From contig CBDEGK010000001.1 in NCBI GenBank assembly GCA_965237855.1, forward strand, positions 496,001-560,000: a DNA stretch of 64,000 nucleotides, in the 5' to 3' direction. The notes under the pieces are model-generated. The model ran no database searches and was not told where the DNA came from. It saw nothing but the letters and a program-made list of their open reading frames with translations. The stretch comes from CBDEGK01 sp965237855 (GTDB lineage Bacteria; Pseudomonadota; Gammaproteobacteria; Pseudomonadales; Halieaceae). This document shows positions 49,019-56,957 of this stretch, piece after piece (positions within the stretch are counted from its first letter, which is position 1; the number at the start of each line of letters is the position of its first letter). The translations under genes were made by a program, and so were the position numbers.

Positions 49019-51331
49019 GTGCCTGATCAGACCACTACAGTGAAGCATTTCCTGGGGCCGAGGCTGCGGGAGGGTGCCCTAATTGGCATCTCGGCAGTAT
49101 GCTTGTACCTGCTGCTGGCCCTCGCCAGTTACTCGCCGGATGACCCCGGCTGGTCGGCGACCGGCAGCGGTGACCCCATACGCAACGTGGTAGGGCCGAC
49201 CGGGGCCTGGTTGGCGGACGTCTTTTTTTCCCTGATTGGCTATGTCGCGTATCTGGCCCCCCTCATGCTTGCCTACCGGGCCTGGATCCTGTTTCAGCAC
49301 CGTTATGAAGTCCAGCCCTTCGACTGGGTCACCCTGACCATACGCACCTTAGGATTGGTCCTGGTGATGATTGCCGGTACCGCGCTGGCGGCTATGAATG
49401 ACCTGGGTGGCTCGCCGCTGCCGCAGGGGTTGGGTGGTATGCTGGGCCAGGCGGTCGGTGGTGCGTTCACCGAAGCCTTCAGCACCACTGGCAGTCGACT
49501 AATCCTGGTAGCCGTGTTCCTGTTCGGGATGACGGTGTTTACCGATCTGAGCTGGCTGAAGTTAATGGAACAAATTGGCTATTGGACCCTGCAAGGTGCC
49601 GGCCGTGGACGTGCCAGTGTGCTTGAGCGCTGGCGCTCGCTGCGGGAGCGACGCGAGCAACACAAGGTGCAGCAGGAGCGCCAGGTCGCCATCACCCAGC
49701 ACGTAGAGAAAGAGAAGAAACGTAAACCCCCCAAAATAAAACCGCTGATAAAGAAGGTGGAGAAGAGCGCCCGAATCGACAAAGAGCGTCAGCAGCCGCT
49801 GTTTGACGCCCCGGTCACCGGCGATTTACCGCATCTTGATTTGCTGGATGCACAGGTCAAGGATCCGGAGCGGGGCTATTCAAAAGAGGCGCTGCGGGCG
49901 CTGTCGAGGTTGCTGGAGCTGAAATTGGCCGATTTCAACATCAGCGCCGAGGTGGTGGCGGTGTATCCGGGACCGGTGATTACCCGCTTCGAAATACAGC
50001 CGGCCGCCGGGGTCAAGGTCAGCCGCATTTCCAACCTGGCCAAAGACCTGGCCCGCTCACTGGCGGTTATTTCGGTGCGCGTGGTGGAAGTGATTCCGGG
50101 CAAATCAGTGGTCGGTATCGAAATACCCAACGAAGACCGTGAGATGGTGAGTCTGCGCGAGGTCCTGTCTTCGCAGACCTTCGAAGACTCCAAATCGCCC
50201 CTGACCCTGGCCCTGGGGCACGATATTTCCGGTCAGCCGGTGGTGGCCGACCTGGCCAAGATGCCACATTTGCTGGTAGCCGGCACCACCGGCGCCGGTA
50301 AGTCGGTGGGTGTCAACGCCATGTTGCTTAGTCTGCTCTACAAGTCCGCGCCCGATGACGTGCGCCTGATCCTGGTCGACCCCAAGATGCTGGAGCTGTC
50401 GGTCTATGATGGCGTGCCGCACTTGCTGACGCCGGTCATTACCGATATGAAAGATGCCGCCAATGGCTTGCGCTGGTGCGTGGCGGAAATGGAACGGCGC
50501 TACAAATTAATGGCCGCCCTGGGTGTTCGCAACCTGGCCGGTTACAACCGCAAGGTGGCGGAAGCAGAAACGATCGGTGAGCCCATCGCCGATCCCGTGT
50601 GGGTCCCTGACCCGATGTTGGAACTGACTGACGAGGAGCAGACGGCGCCGCCGCTGGTGAAATTGCCCTCCATCGTCGTCGTTATTGACGAATTTGCCGA
50701 CATGATGATGATCGTCGGCAAGAAGGTGGAAGTGCTTATCGCGCGCATCGCCCAGAAAGCGCGCGCGGCCGGTGTTCACCTGATACTCGCAACCCAGCGG
50801 CCCTCGGTGGACGTGATCACTGGTCTGATCAAGGCCAATGTACCGACCCGAATTGCTTTCCAGGTTTCCTCCAAGGTGGATTCCCGGACCATTTTGGACC
50901 AGGGCGGGGCGGAACAATTACTGGGGCATGGCGACATGTTGTACCTGCCCCCGGGCACCGCGGTGCCCATTCGGGTTCACGGCGCCTTCGTCGATGATCA
51001 CGAGGTACACAGCGTGGTCGCAGATTGGAAGCGACGGGGTGACCCGGCTTACATCGAGGGCCTGTTGGACGAGGGCAGCGCACCCGGGGTCATGCCGGGG
51101 GAAATACTTGCCGGTGCCGAGGACGAAGAGGCCGACGTCTTGTACGACGAAGCCGTGCACTATGTCACCCAGAGTCGCCGGGCCAGTATTTCCTCGGTAC
51201 AGCGCAAGTTGCGCATTGGCTACAACCGCGCCGCCAGGCTCATTGAGGCCATGGAAGCCGCCGGAGTGGTAACTGAAATGGGCACCAACGGACAGCGGGA
51301 GGTCATTGCTCCGCCGCCGGTCGGCGACTGA
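49019..51331 (+). CDS. ftsK: DNA translocase FtsK
   Basis: A 770-residue septum-anchored translocase that pumps DNA and activates XerCD at dif. It has four or so N-terminal membrane helices (to about residue 180), a basic linker much shorter than in E. coli FtsK (1,329 aa), a RecA-like motor with P-loop GTTGAGKS at residues 422-429 and VVVIDEFADMMM, and a C-terminal winged-helix gamma domain (SISSVQRKLRIGYNRAARLIE) that reads KOPS. It starts at GTG 49019. lolA follows 11 bases later. Confidence 0.95.
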   Translation: MPDQTTTVKHFLGPRLREGALIGISAVCLYLLLALASYSPDDPGWSATGSGDPIRNVVGPTGAWLADVFFSLIGYVAYLAPLMLAYRAWILFQHRYEVQPFDWVTLTIRTLGLVLVMIAGTALAAMNDLGGSPLPQGLGGMLGQAVGGAFTEAFSTTGSRLILVAVFLFGMTVFTDLSWLKLMEQIGYWTLQGAGRGRASVLERWRSLRERREQHKVQQERQVAITQHVEKEKKRKPPKIKPLIKKVEKSARIDKERQQPLFDAPVTGDLPHLDLLDAQVKDPERGYSKEALRALSRLLELKLADFNISAEVVAVYPGPVITRFEIQPAAGVKVSRISNLAKDLARSLAVISVRVVEVIPGKSVVGIEIPNEDREMVSLREVLSSQTFEDSKSPLTLALGHDISGQPVVADLAKMPHLLVAGTTGAGKSVGVNAMLLSLLYKSAPDDVRLILVDPKMLELSVYDGVPHLLTPVITDMKDAANGLRWCVAEMERRYKLMAALGVRNLAGYNRKVAEAETIGEPIADPVWVPDPMLELTDEEQTAPPLVKLPSIVVVIDEFADMMMIVGKKVEVLIARIAQKARAAGVHLILATQRPSVDVITGLIKANVPTRIAFQVSSKVDSRTILDQGGAEQLLGHGDMLYLPPGTAVPIRVHGAFVDDHEVHSVVADWKRRGDPAYIEGLLDEGSAPGVMPGEILAGAEDEEADVLYDEAVHYVTQSRRASISSVQRKLRIGYNRAARLIEAMEAAGVVTEMGTNGQREVIAPPPVGD

Positions 51332-51342
51332 GAAGAGAAAGC

Positions 51343-51960
51343 ATGCGTTCATTGGTTTACCTTTTGCTGGTTGTACTGTCGCTGCTGTCATCACCGCTGT
51401 CGTCTCAGGTTCGGGTTGCCAGCCTGGAGTCGCGACTGGCGGCCTCTCAAGCCTACAGTGGTATGTTTGAACAACAGTTGTTGTCTGAGAACGGCGAGGT
51501 ATTGCAGGTCAGCCGCGGTACCTTTGCCCTACAACAGCCCGGCAAATTTCGCTGGCATATTCTCGATCCGGAGGAACAGTTACTGCTGGTGGTAGACAAC
51601 GATCTGCTGCATTACGACGTGGAACTGGAAACCGCGACCCTGAGTCCGATTGATGACGCCGCCCTGCAATCGCCCCTGGCCATTCTTGGTGGTCATGGCC
51701 AACGCTTGCAAGAGTTGTATCAGGTAGAACAGGCCGGCCCCGACACCTATACCCTCAAACCCAGGGCCACGGATGGACCGGTAACGCAAATTACTCTCGA
51801 GTTCAGCGGTAACACCCCAACTGCCATGAGCATCGCAGACAGACTACAACAGATATCCCGTATCACACTGACGGCCGTCGAGCTAAATCCTGAACTGCCA
51901 GAGTCAACCTTTGTGTTCACGGTTCCCGATGGGGTCGACTACTTCAGCAATGACTACTGA
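51343..51960 (+). CDS. lolA: Outer-membrane lipoprotein carrier LolA
   Basis: A 205-residue periplasmic chaperone that carries lipoproteins from LolCDE to the outer-membrane receptor LolB. A signal peptide covers about residues 1-22, followed by the LolA core (SGMFEQQLLSENGEVLQVS, RGTFALQQPGKFRWHILDP, and FTVPDGVDYFSND at the end). It sits between ftsK and rarA as in E. coli. It probably helps sort the lipoprotein encoded at 5394. Confidence 0.93.
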   Translation: MRSLVYLLLVVLSLLSSPLSSQVRVASLESRLAASQAYSGMFEQQLLSENGEVLQVSRGTFALQQPGKFRWHILDPEEQLLLVVDNDLLHYDVELETATLSPIDDAALQSPLAILGGHGQRLQELYQVEQAGPDTYTLKPRATDGPVTQITLEFSGNTPTAMSIADRLQQISRITLTAVELNPELPESTFVFTVPDGVDYFSNDY

Positions 51961-53275
51961 CCTGTTCAGTAGCCAGCAACGCGGATACCAGCCCCTGGCG
52001 GCACGGCTGCGCCCGCGCGTGTTGGCAGATTACGTGGGTCAATCCCATATATTGGCGCCGGGTAAGCCCTTGCGGGAAGCGGTCGAAAAAGGCCAGCTCC
52101 ACTCGATGATTTTGTGGGGCCCTCCCGGCGTGGGCAAAACCACCCTGGCCCGACTGATGGCAGTGACCGCTGATGCACATTTTTTGACTCTGTCAGCGGT
52201 ACTGGCGGGGGTTAAGGACATCCGCGGTGCCGTTGACGAAGCGCACATACAGCAAGGACAGGGCCGCGATACCATCCTGTTTGTGGACGAGGTGCATCGC
52301 TTTAACAAGGCGCAGCAAGATGCATTCCTGCCCTACGTCGAGGACGGCACGCTAATTTTCGTCGGTGCCACCACTGAAAATCCCTCCTTTGAACTCAACA
52401 ATGCCTTGCTGTCCAGGTCTCGCGTATACAAGCTGCGCTCGCTGGAACTGGAGGAGATCGCACTGGTCTTGCAGCGCGGCATCGAGGTATTAGACTCAGC
52501 GGTGTCGATCACCGATGATCTGCTTCAGCAACTGGTCCTCGCGGCAGACGGCGATGCCAGGCGCGCGCTCAACCTGCTGGAGCTGGCGGCCGACCTGGGC
52601 ACAACGGAAGATGGGCAATGTGTGATCAGTGAGCAGGTCATTGAAGAACTGATGCAGGGTTCCACCCGTCGCTTCGACAAGGGCGGCGATATTTTTTACG
52701 ACCAGATTTCCGCCTTGCACAAGGCGGTGCGAGGCGGTTCACCGGATGCCTCTTTGTACTGGTTTGTGCGCATGATTGATGGCGGCTGCGATCCCCTCTA
52801 CGTGGCTCGACGAGTGGTGCGCATGGCCAGCGAGGACATCGGTAATGCCGACCCCAGGGCGCTGAGCATTGCGCTGGATGCCTGGCAGGTGCAAGAGCGC
52901 CTGGGCAGCCCCGAGGGTGAATTGGCGATCGCCCAGGCGGTGGTGTACCTGGCCTGTGCGCCCAAGAGTAACGCTGTCTACACCGCCTTGAAGGCGGCTC
53001 AACAAGAGGTGCAGGCCAACCCCAGCGAAGAAGTGCCTGTGCATCTTCGCAATGCCCCCACCAAATTAGTGAAAGCGATGGATCACGGCGCCGAGTATCG
53101 CTACGCACACGATGAAGCCGAGGCGTATGCAGCGGGTGAGAACTATTTCCCCAAATCCTTGAAAGACTCGCGCTACTACCAACCCTCAGGTCGCGGGCTG
53201 GAACAGAAGATAGCAGAGAAACTGGCTCACCTGCGCGAACTCGATAAACACAGTACAATACGCCGCTACGATTAA
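51950..53275 (+). CDS. rarA: Replication-associated recombination protein RarA
   Basis: A 441-residue AAA+ ATPase acting at stalled forks. Motifs: P-loop GPPGVGKTTLARL, Walker B LFVDEVHRFNKAQQDAFLP, sensor 1 GATTENPSFELNNALLSR, and the C-terminal tetramerisation region with GGSPDASLYWFVRMIDGG. ATG 51950 is the family start and overlaps the lolA end by 11 bases; an upstream TTG would add non-homologous sequence. Confidence 0.95.
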   Translation: MTTDLFSSQQRGYQPLAARLRPRVLADYVGQSHILAPGKPLREAVEKGQLHSMILWGPPGVGKTTLARLMAVTADAHFLTLSAVLAGVKDIRGAVDEAHIQQGQGRDTILFVDEVHRFNKAQQDAFLPYVEDGTLIFVGATTENPSFELNNALLSRSRVYKLRSLELEEIALVLQRGIEVLDSAVSITDDLLQQLVLAADGDARRALNLLELAADLGTTEDGQCVISEQVIEELMQGSTRRFDKGGDIFYDQISALHKAVRGGSPDASLYWFVRMIDGGCDPLYVARRVVRMASEDIGNADPRALSIALDAWQVQERLGSPEGELAIAQAVVYLACAPKSNAVYTALKAAQQEVQANPSEEVPVHLRNAPTKLVKAMDHGAEYRYAHDEAEAYAAGENYFPKSLKDSRYYQPSGRGLEQKIAEKLAHLRELDKHSTIRRYD

Positions 53276-53290
53276 GCACATCATACATTC

Positions 53291-53668
53291 ATGAAACACT
53301 TGTTATTTATCGCACTGGGCGGTGCTGGCGGGGCCTTGGCGCGCCACTGGATATCCAGCCTGGTGCACAGTGTTGGCAGCAGCCATTTCCCGTTGGGAAC
53401 CCTCAGCGTGAACGTGCTGGGCTCTTTCCTGATTGGTCTTATGTATGTGCTGATCGTAGAAAAATCGGTACTTCATCCGGATTGGCGCAGCGTATTTATC
53501 GTCGGCTTTCTCGGTGCGTTTACCACCTTTTCCACCTTCTCACTGGAGGCGGTGGCGCTGTTGGAAAACGGGCAGGGAGTAACGGCGGCTATGTATATTT
53601 TGACCAGTGTCACGGTGTGTATCGGTTCCGTCTGGTTCGCTATGACCCTGACACGGCTTATTGGGTAA
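53291..53668 (+). CDS. crcB: Fluoride channel CrcB/Fluc
   Basis: A 125-residue membrane protein with four helices, forming an antiparallel dimer that exports fluoride. Signature elements are GGAGGALARHWIS, PLGTLSVNVLGSFLIGL (with the conserved Asn), and FLGAFTTFSTFSLE containing the Phe ladder and central Na+ site. The gap to rarA is 15 bases, too small for a fluoride riboswitch. Confidence 0.94.
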   Translation: MKHLLFIALGGAGGALARHWISSLVHSVGSSHFPLGTLSVNVLGSFLIGLMYVLIVEKSVLHPDWRSVFIVGFLGAFTTFSTFSLEAVALLENGQGVTAAMYILTSVTVCIGSVWFAMTLTRLIG

Positions 53669-53679
53669 CGGATTAAACG

Positions 53680-54975
53680 ATGTTGGATTTAAAGCAGGTC
53701 CGCAAGGACCCGGAAGCGATGGCTGCGCAGTTGCAGCGACGTGGTGTGAATTTTGATGTGGCGGCTTTTAATGCCCTGGACGCCAATCGCAAGCAGGCGG
53801 ATGTCGACAGTCAATCGCTGCAGGCGGAGCGCAAAGCCGCGTCGAAAAAAGTCGGCGAACTGATCAAAGAAGGCGTGCCGGTTGACGAGGCCAAGCAGAG
53901 CGTCAATGAAATCCTCGACAAAATTTCTGCCCAGCTGGACCAGCTGACCGCCGATGCCAAGCGCGTGCAGTTGGAGCTCGATGAGCTGCTGATGGGACTG
54001 CCCAATGTGCTGGCGGCGGAGGTGCCGGACGGCCGTGATGAGTCTGACAATCTCGAGGTGAGCCGTTGGGGTGAGGTGGGCCAGTTCGATTTCCCGGTCC
54101 TCGATCATGTCGACCTGGGTGAAAAACTGGGCGGTATCGATTTCGATACCGCCAGTAAACTGACCGGCTCGCGATTCGTGGTGATGTCCGGCGGCGTGGC
54201 TCGACTACACCGCGCCTTAATCCAGTTTATGCTCAACACCCACACGCTGGAGCACGGCTACCGTGAGGTCAATGTCCCCTACATCGTCAACGCCGATTCC
54301 CTGTACGGTACCGGCAATTTGCCCAAGTTCGGGGAAGACCTGTTCAAGTTGCAGCACGACGCCGAGTTCTACCTGATACCTACCGCAGAAGTACCGGTGA
54401 CCAATATGGTCCGCGACGCCATTGTTGAGGTCGATGAACTCCCGCAGATGCGCTTTGCCTGTCACTCGCCCTGTTTTCGCAGCGAGGCGGGCAGCTATGG
54501 CAAGGACACCCGTGGCATGATTCGCCAGCACCAGTTTGAGAAAGTGGAGCTGGTACAGATGGTGCGGCCCGATCAATCAGAGCAGGCCCTGGAGGAGCTG
54601 ACCGGTCACGCAGAAGCCATTCTGCAAGCCCTGCAGTTGCCCTATCGCAAACTGGTCTTGTGTGCCGGTGATACCAGCTTCAGCGCCAGGAAAACCTATG
54701 ACCTGGAGGTCTGGTTGCCGGCACAGGATACCTATCGTGAGATTTCATCGTGCAGCAGCTTTGGCGATTTCCAGGCTCGCCGTATGAAAGCGCGCTGGCG
54801 CAACCCGGAAACCGGCAAGCCGGAATTACTGCACACCCTGAATGGATCCGGGCTGGCGGTGGGGCGCTGCCTGGTCGCCGTACTGGAGAATTACCAGCGC
54901 AGCGATGGCAGCGTAGAGGTGCCCGAAGTCTTGCGTCCTTACATGGGCGGTCTCACCCAGTTGGAACCCCAGTAG
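53680..54975 (+). CDS. serS: Seryl-tRNA synthetase
   Basis: A 431-residue class II synthetase with the N-terminal tRNA-binding coiled coil (about residues 25-105) and catalytic core motifs: TAEVPVTNM, the motif 2 region FACHSPCFRSEAGSYGKDTRG, and motif 3 LNGSGLAVGRCLVAVLENYQ. It charges tRNA-Ser and tRNA-Sec. Order rarA-crcB-serS-cysG is Pseudomonas-like. Confidence 0.97.
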   Translation: MLDLKQVRKDPEAMAAQLQRRGVNFDVAAFNALDANRKQADVDSQSLQAERKAASKKVGELIKEGVPVDEAKQSVNEILDKISAQLDQLTADAKRVQLELDELLMGLPNVLAAEVPDGRDESDNLEVSRWGEVGQFDFPVLDHVDLGEKLGGIDFDTASKLTGSRFVVMSGGVARLHRALIQFMLNTHTLEHGYREVNVPYIVNADSLYGTGNLPKFGEDLFKLQHDAEFYLIPTAEVPVTNMVRDAIVEVDELPQMRFACHSPCFRSEAGSYGKDTRGMIRQHQFEKVELVQMVRPDQSEQALEELTGHAEAILQALQLPYRKLVLCAGDTSFSARKTYDLEVWLPAQDTYREISSCSSFGDFQARRMKARWRNPETGKPELLHTLNGSGLAVGRCLVAVLENYQRSDGSVEVPEVLRPYMGGLTQLEPQ

Positions 54976-54979
54976 CGCC

Positions 54980-56410
54980 ATGGACTACCTGCCGCTGTTT
55001 GTGCAGCTCAAGCAGGTCCCGGTGTTGGTGGTGGGGGGCGGCCAGGTCGCCTTGCGTAAAACCGGACTGCTGTGTCGGGCCGGCGCCAGCGTGACGGTGG
55101 TCGCGCCCGAAATTGAACCGGCACTGGCGACACTCTTGCAAGAACATGCCGGCAACTGGCTCCAGCAACACTATCAAGTGGACTGTCTCGAAGACCAGAA
55201 AATGGTGGTAGCGGCCACCCCGGATCGGGCTATTAACAGCGCTGTTTCTGCCGCCGCGTTTGCGCGGGGCATCCCGGTAAACGTCGTCGATGATCCAGAA
55301 CTCTGCAGTTTTATTTTCCCCGCCATCATCGATCGCGATCCATTATTGGTCGCTGTGGGGAGCGGCGGCCGCAGTCCCGTACTGGTGCGGCGGGTGCGCA
55401 CACAGATCGAATCGCTGTTACCGGCGGCCCTCGGCAAGCTGGTTGATTTCGCTGCACGGTTTCGCAGTGTGGTCGCCGCCGAATTACCTGACATGGTGAA
55501 GCGTCGCCGTTTCTGGGAGCAACTGCTGGATCGCCATAGCCTGCAACACCAGGTTTATGTCGGCGATGAGACGGCAGCTGCTGCAGAGCTGGACACACTA
55601 CTGCGGGAACATCAGTCCGAGTCGGCTGTTGGCGAGGTATACCTGTTGGGCGCCGGCCCCGGCGATCCTGACCTGGTCTCATTCAAGACCCTGCGACTGT
55701 TACAGGCAGCTGATGTTGTCCTGTACGACCGGCTGGTATCGCCCCAGGTGTTGGATTTGTGCCGGCGTGATGCAGAGCGAATCTACGTCGGCAAGCGGCG
55801 CGCCGATCACGCAGTTCCTCAGCAGGAGTTGAACCAGATGCTGGTGGACCTGGCGCTGCAGGGCAAGCGCGTGGCGCGCCTGAAAGGTGGCGATCCCTTT
55901 ATCTTCGGGCGCGGTGGTGAAGAGATCGAATTACTGGCACAGCATCGCATTGCTTTCCAGGTGGTGCCAGGTATCACCGCGGCCAGTGGTTGTGCCTGCT
56001 ACGCGGGCATTCCTCTCACTCACCGCGATCACGCCCAGTCCGTACGCTTCATCACCGGGCAACTCAAAGACGGCAGTATCAACCTGCCCTGGTCCCAACT
56101 CCAAAATGAGCAGGAGACACTGGTGTTCTACATGGGGCTGCAGGGACTTGAGCAGATCTGTAACAAGCTACAGGAACACGGCCGCCGACCCGATACTGCT
56201 GTGGCGCTGATCGAACAAGGCACCACCGCCAACCAACATACTCACGTGAGCACGCTGGCCGAGCTGCCCGGGCTACTGCAAAACACGGAAGTCCATGCGC
56301 CCACCATTATCATTGTCGGCTCGGTAGTCAGTTTGCGCGACCAGCTCAAATGGTATGTAGAAAGTGATGGCGGCGGTGAGAGCTGGCCACCAACACACGG
56401 GGTGGTATAG
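54980..56410 (+). CDS. cysG: Siroheme synthase CysG (trifunctional)
   Basis: A 476-residue fusion. The N-terminal part (1-210) is precorrin-2 dehydrogenase/ferrochelatase with the NAD motif VVGGGQVALRK and catalytic VVDDPELCSFIFPA; the C-terminal part (220-460) is uroporphyrinogen-III C-methyltransferase with GAGPGDPDLVSFKTLRLL, YDRLVS and RLKGGDPFIFGRGGEE. It makes siroheme for sulfite and nitrite reductases, fitting with cysB at 23.9 kb. The stop of serS is four bases upstream. Confidence 0.96.
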   Translation: MDYLPLFVQLKQVPVLVVGGGQVALRKTGLLCRAGASVTVVAPEIEPALATLLQEHAGNWLQQHYQVDCLEDQKMVVAATPDRAINSAVSAAAFARGIPVNVVDDPELCSFIFPAIIDRDPLLVAVGSGGRSPVLVRRVRTQIESLLPAALGKLVDFAARFRSVVAAELPDMVKRRRFWEQLLDRHSLQHQVYVGDETAAAAELDTLLREHQSESAVGEVYLLGAGPGDPDLVSFKTLRLLQAADVVLYDRLVSPQVLDLCRRDAERIYVGKRRADHAVPQQELNQMLVDLALQGKRVARLKGGDPFIFGRGGEEIELLAQHRIAFQVVPGITAASGCACYAGIPLTHRDHAQSVRFITGQLKDGSINLPWSQLQNEQETLVFYMGLQGLEQICNKLQEHGRRPDTAVALIEQGTTANQHTHVSTLAELPGLLQNTEVHAPTIIIVGSVVSLRDQLKWYVESDGGGESWPPTHGVV

Positions 56411-56450
56411 TAATCAACATAGAATCAAGCGCTACATTTTGGAATCACCT

Positions 56451-56957
56451 ATGACGCAAGCGACGAAAGCCAGAAGCCGGGTCATCATTAAAAATGAGTT
56501 TCAGCAAAAACTCATCATGAACACCTTGCTAATCACACTGATAACCCTCAACGCAATTATCATGTCGGCCTTTGCGCTGGACAGTATGTTTGGCTCCAAG
56601 GGCGCTCTGATTAATGTCTTCAACGTGTCTGTTGCCGCCATGGAGATGGTCGCTATTGTGGTCGTCTACTTTATCGGCCGGAAGATCAGCTTTCATATAG
56701 CCGGGCCGGTGTACGCCATTGAACGCACCATCAGGGAAATGGAAGAGGGCAATCTGTACGTGAAGCTAAAACTGCGCCCGGGTGATCATTTCGGCGAGGT
56801 TGCCGACGCCCTCAACCTGACGATCGGTACCTATCGAGAGCGCCTGGACAAAACCACCAGGCTAGCGGCAGATCTCGCTGCCACGGGTGATGAGAAAGCT
56901 ATCGAGCTACAGCAGCAGCTCGAGTTTTTTATGACCGAAGCGCCGGAGAAAGACTAA
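56451..56957 (+). CDS. HAMP-domain inner-membrane protein
   Basis: A 168-residue protein with two predicted membrane helices (about residues 20-42 and 56-80) and a HAMP-like segment directly after the second (IAGPVYAIERTIREMEEGNL, ending near LNLTIGTYRERL). No kinase, cyclase or methyl-accepting domain follows, so it looks like a stand-alone signal-relay or structural module. ATG 56451 is chosen because upstream codons overlap cysG. Its 3' end overlaps the convergent prc gene by four bases. Confidence 0.75.
   Translation: MTQATKARSRVIIKNEFQQKLIMNTLLITLITLNAIIMSAFALDSMFGSKGALINVFNVSVAAMEMVAIVVVYFIGRKISFHIAGPVYAIERTIREMEEGNLYVKLKLRPGDHFGEVADALNLTIGTYRERLDKTTRLAADLAATGDEKAIELQQQLEFFMTEAPEKD

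Noticed and set aside
53276..53290. Fluoride riboswitch before crcB
   Set aside because: Only 15 bases separate crcB from rarA.
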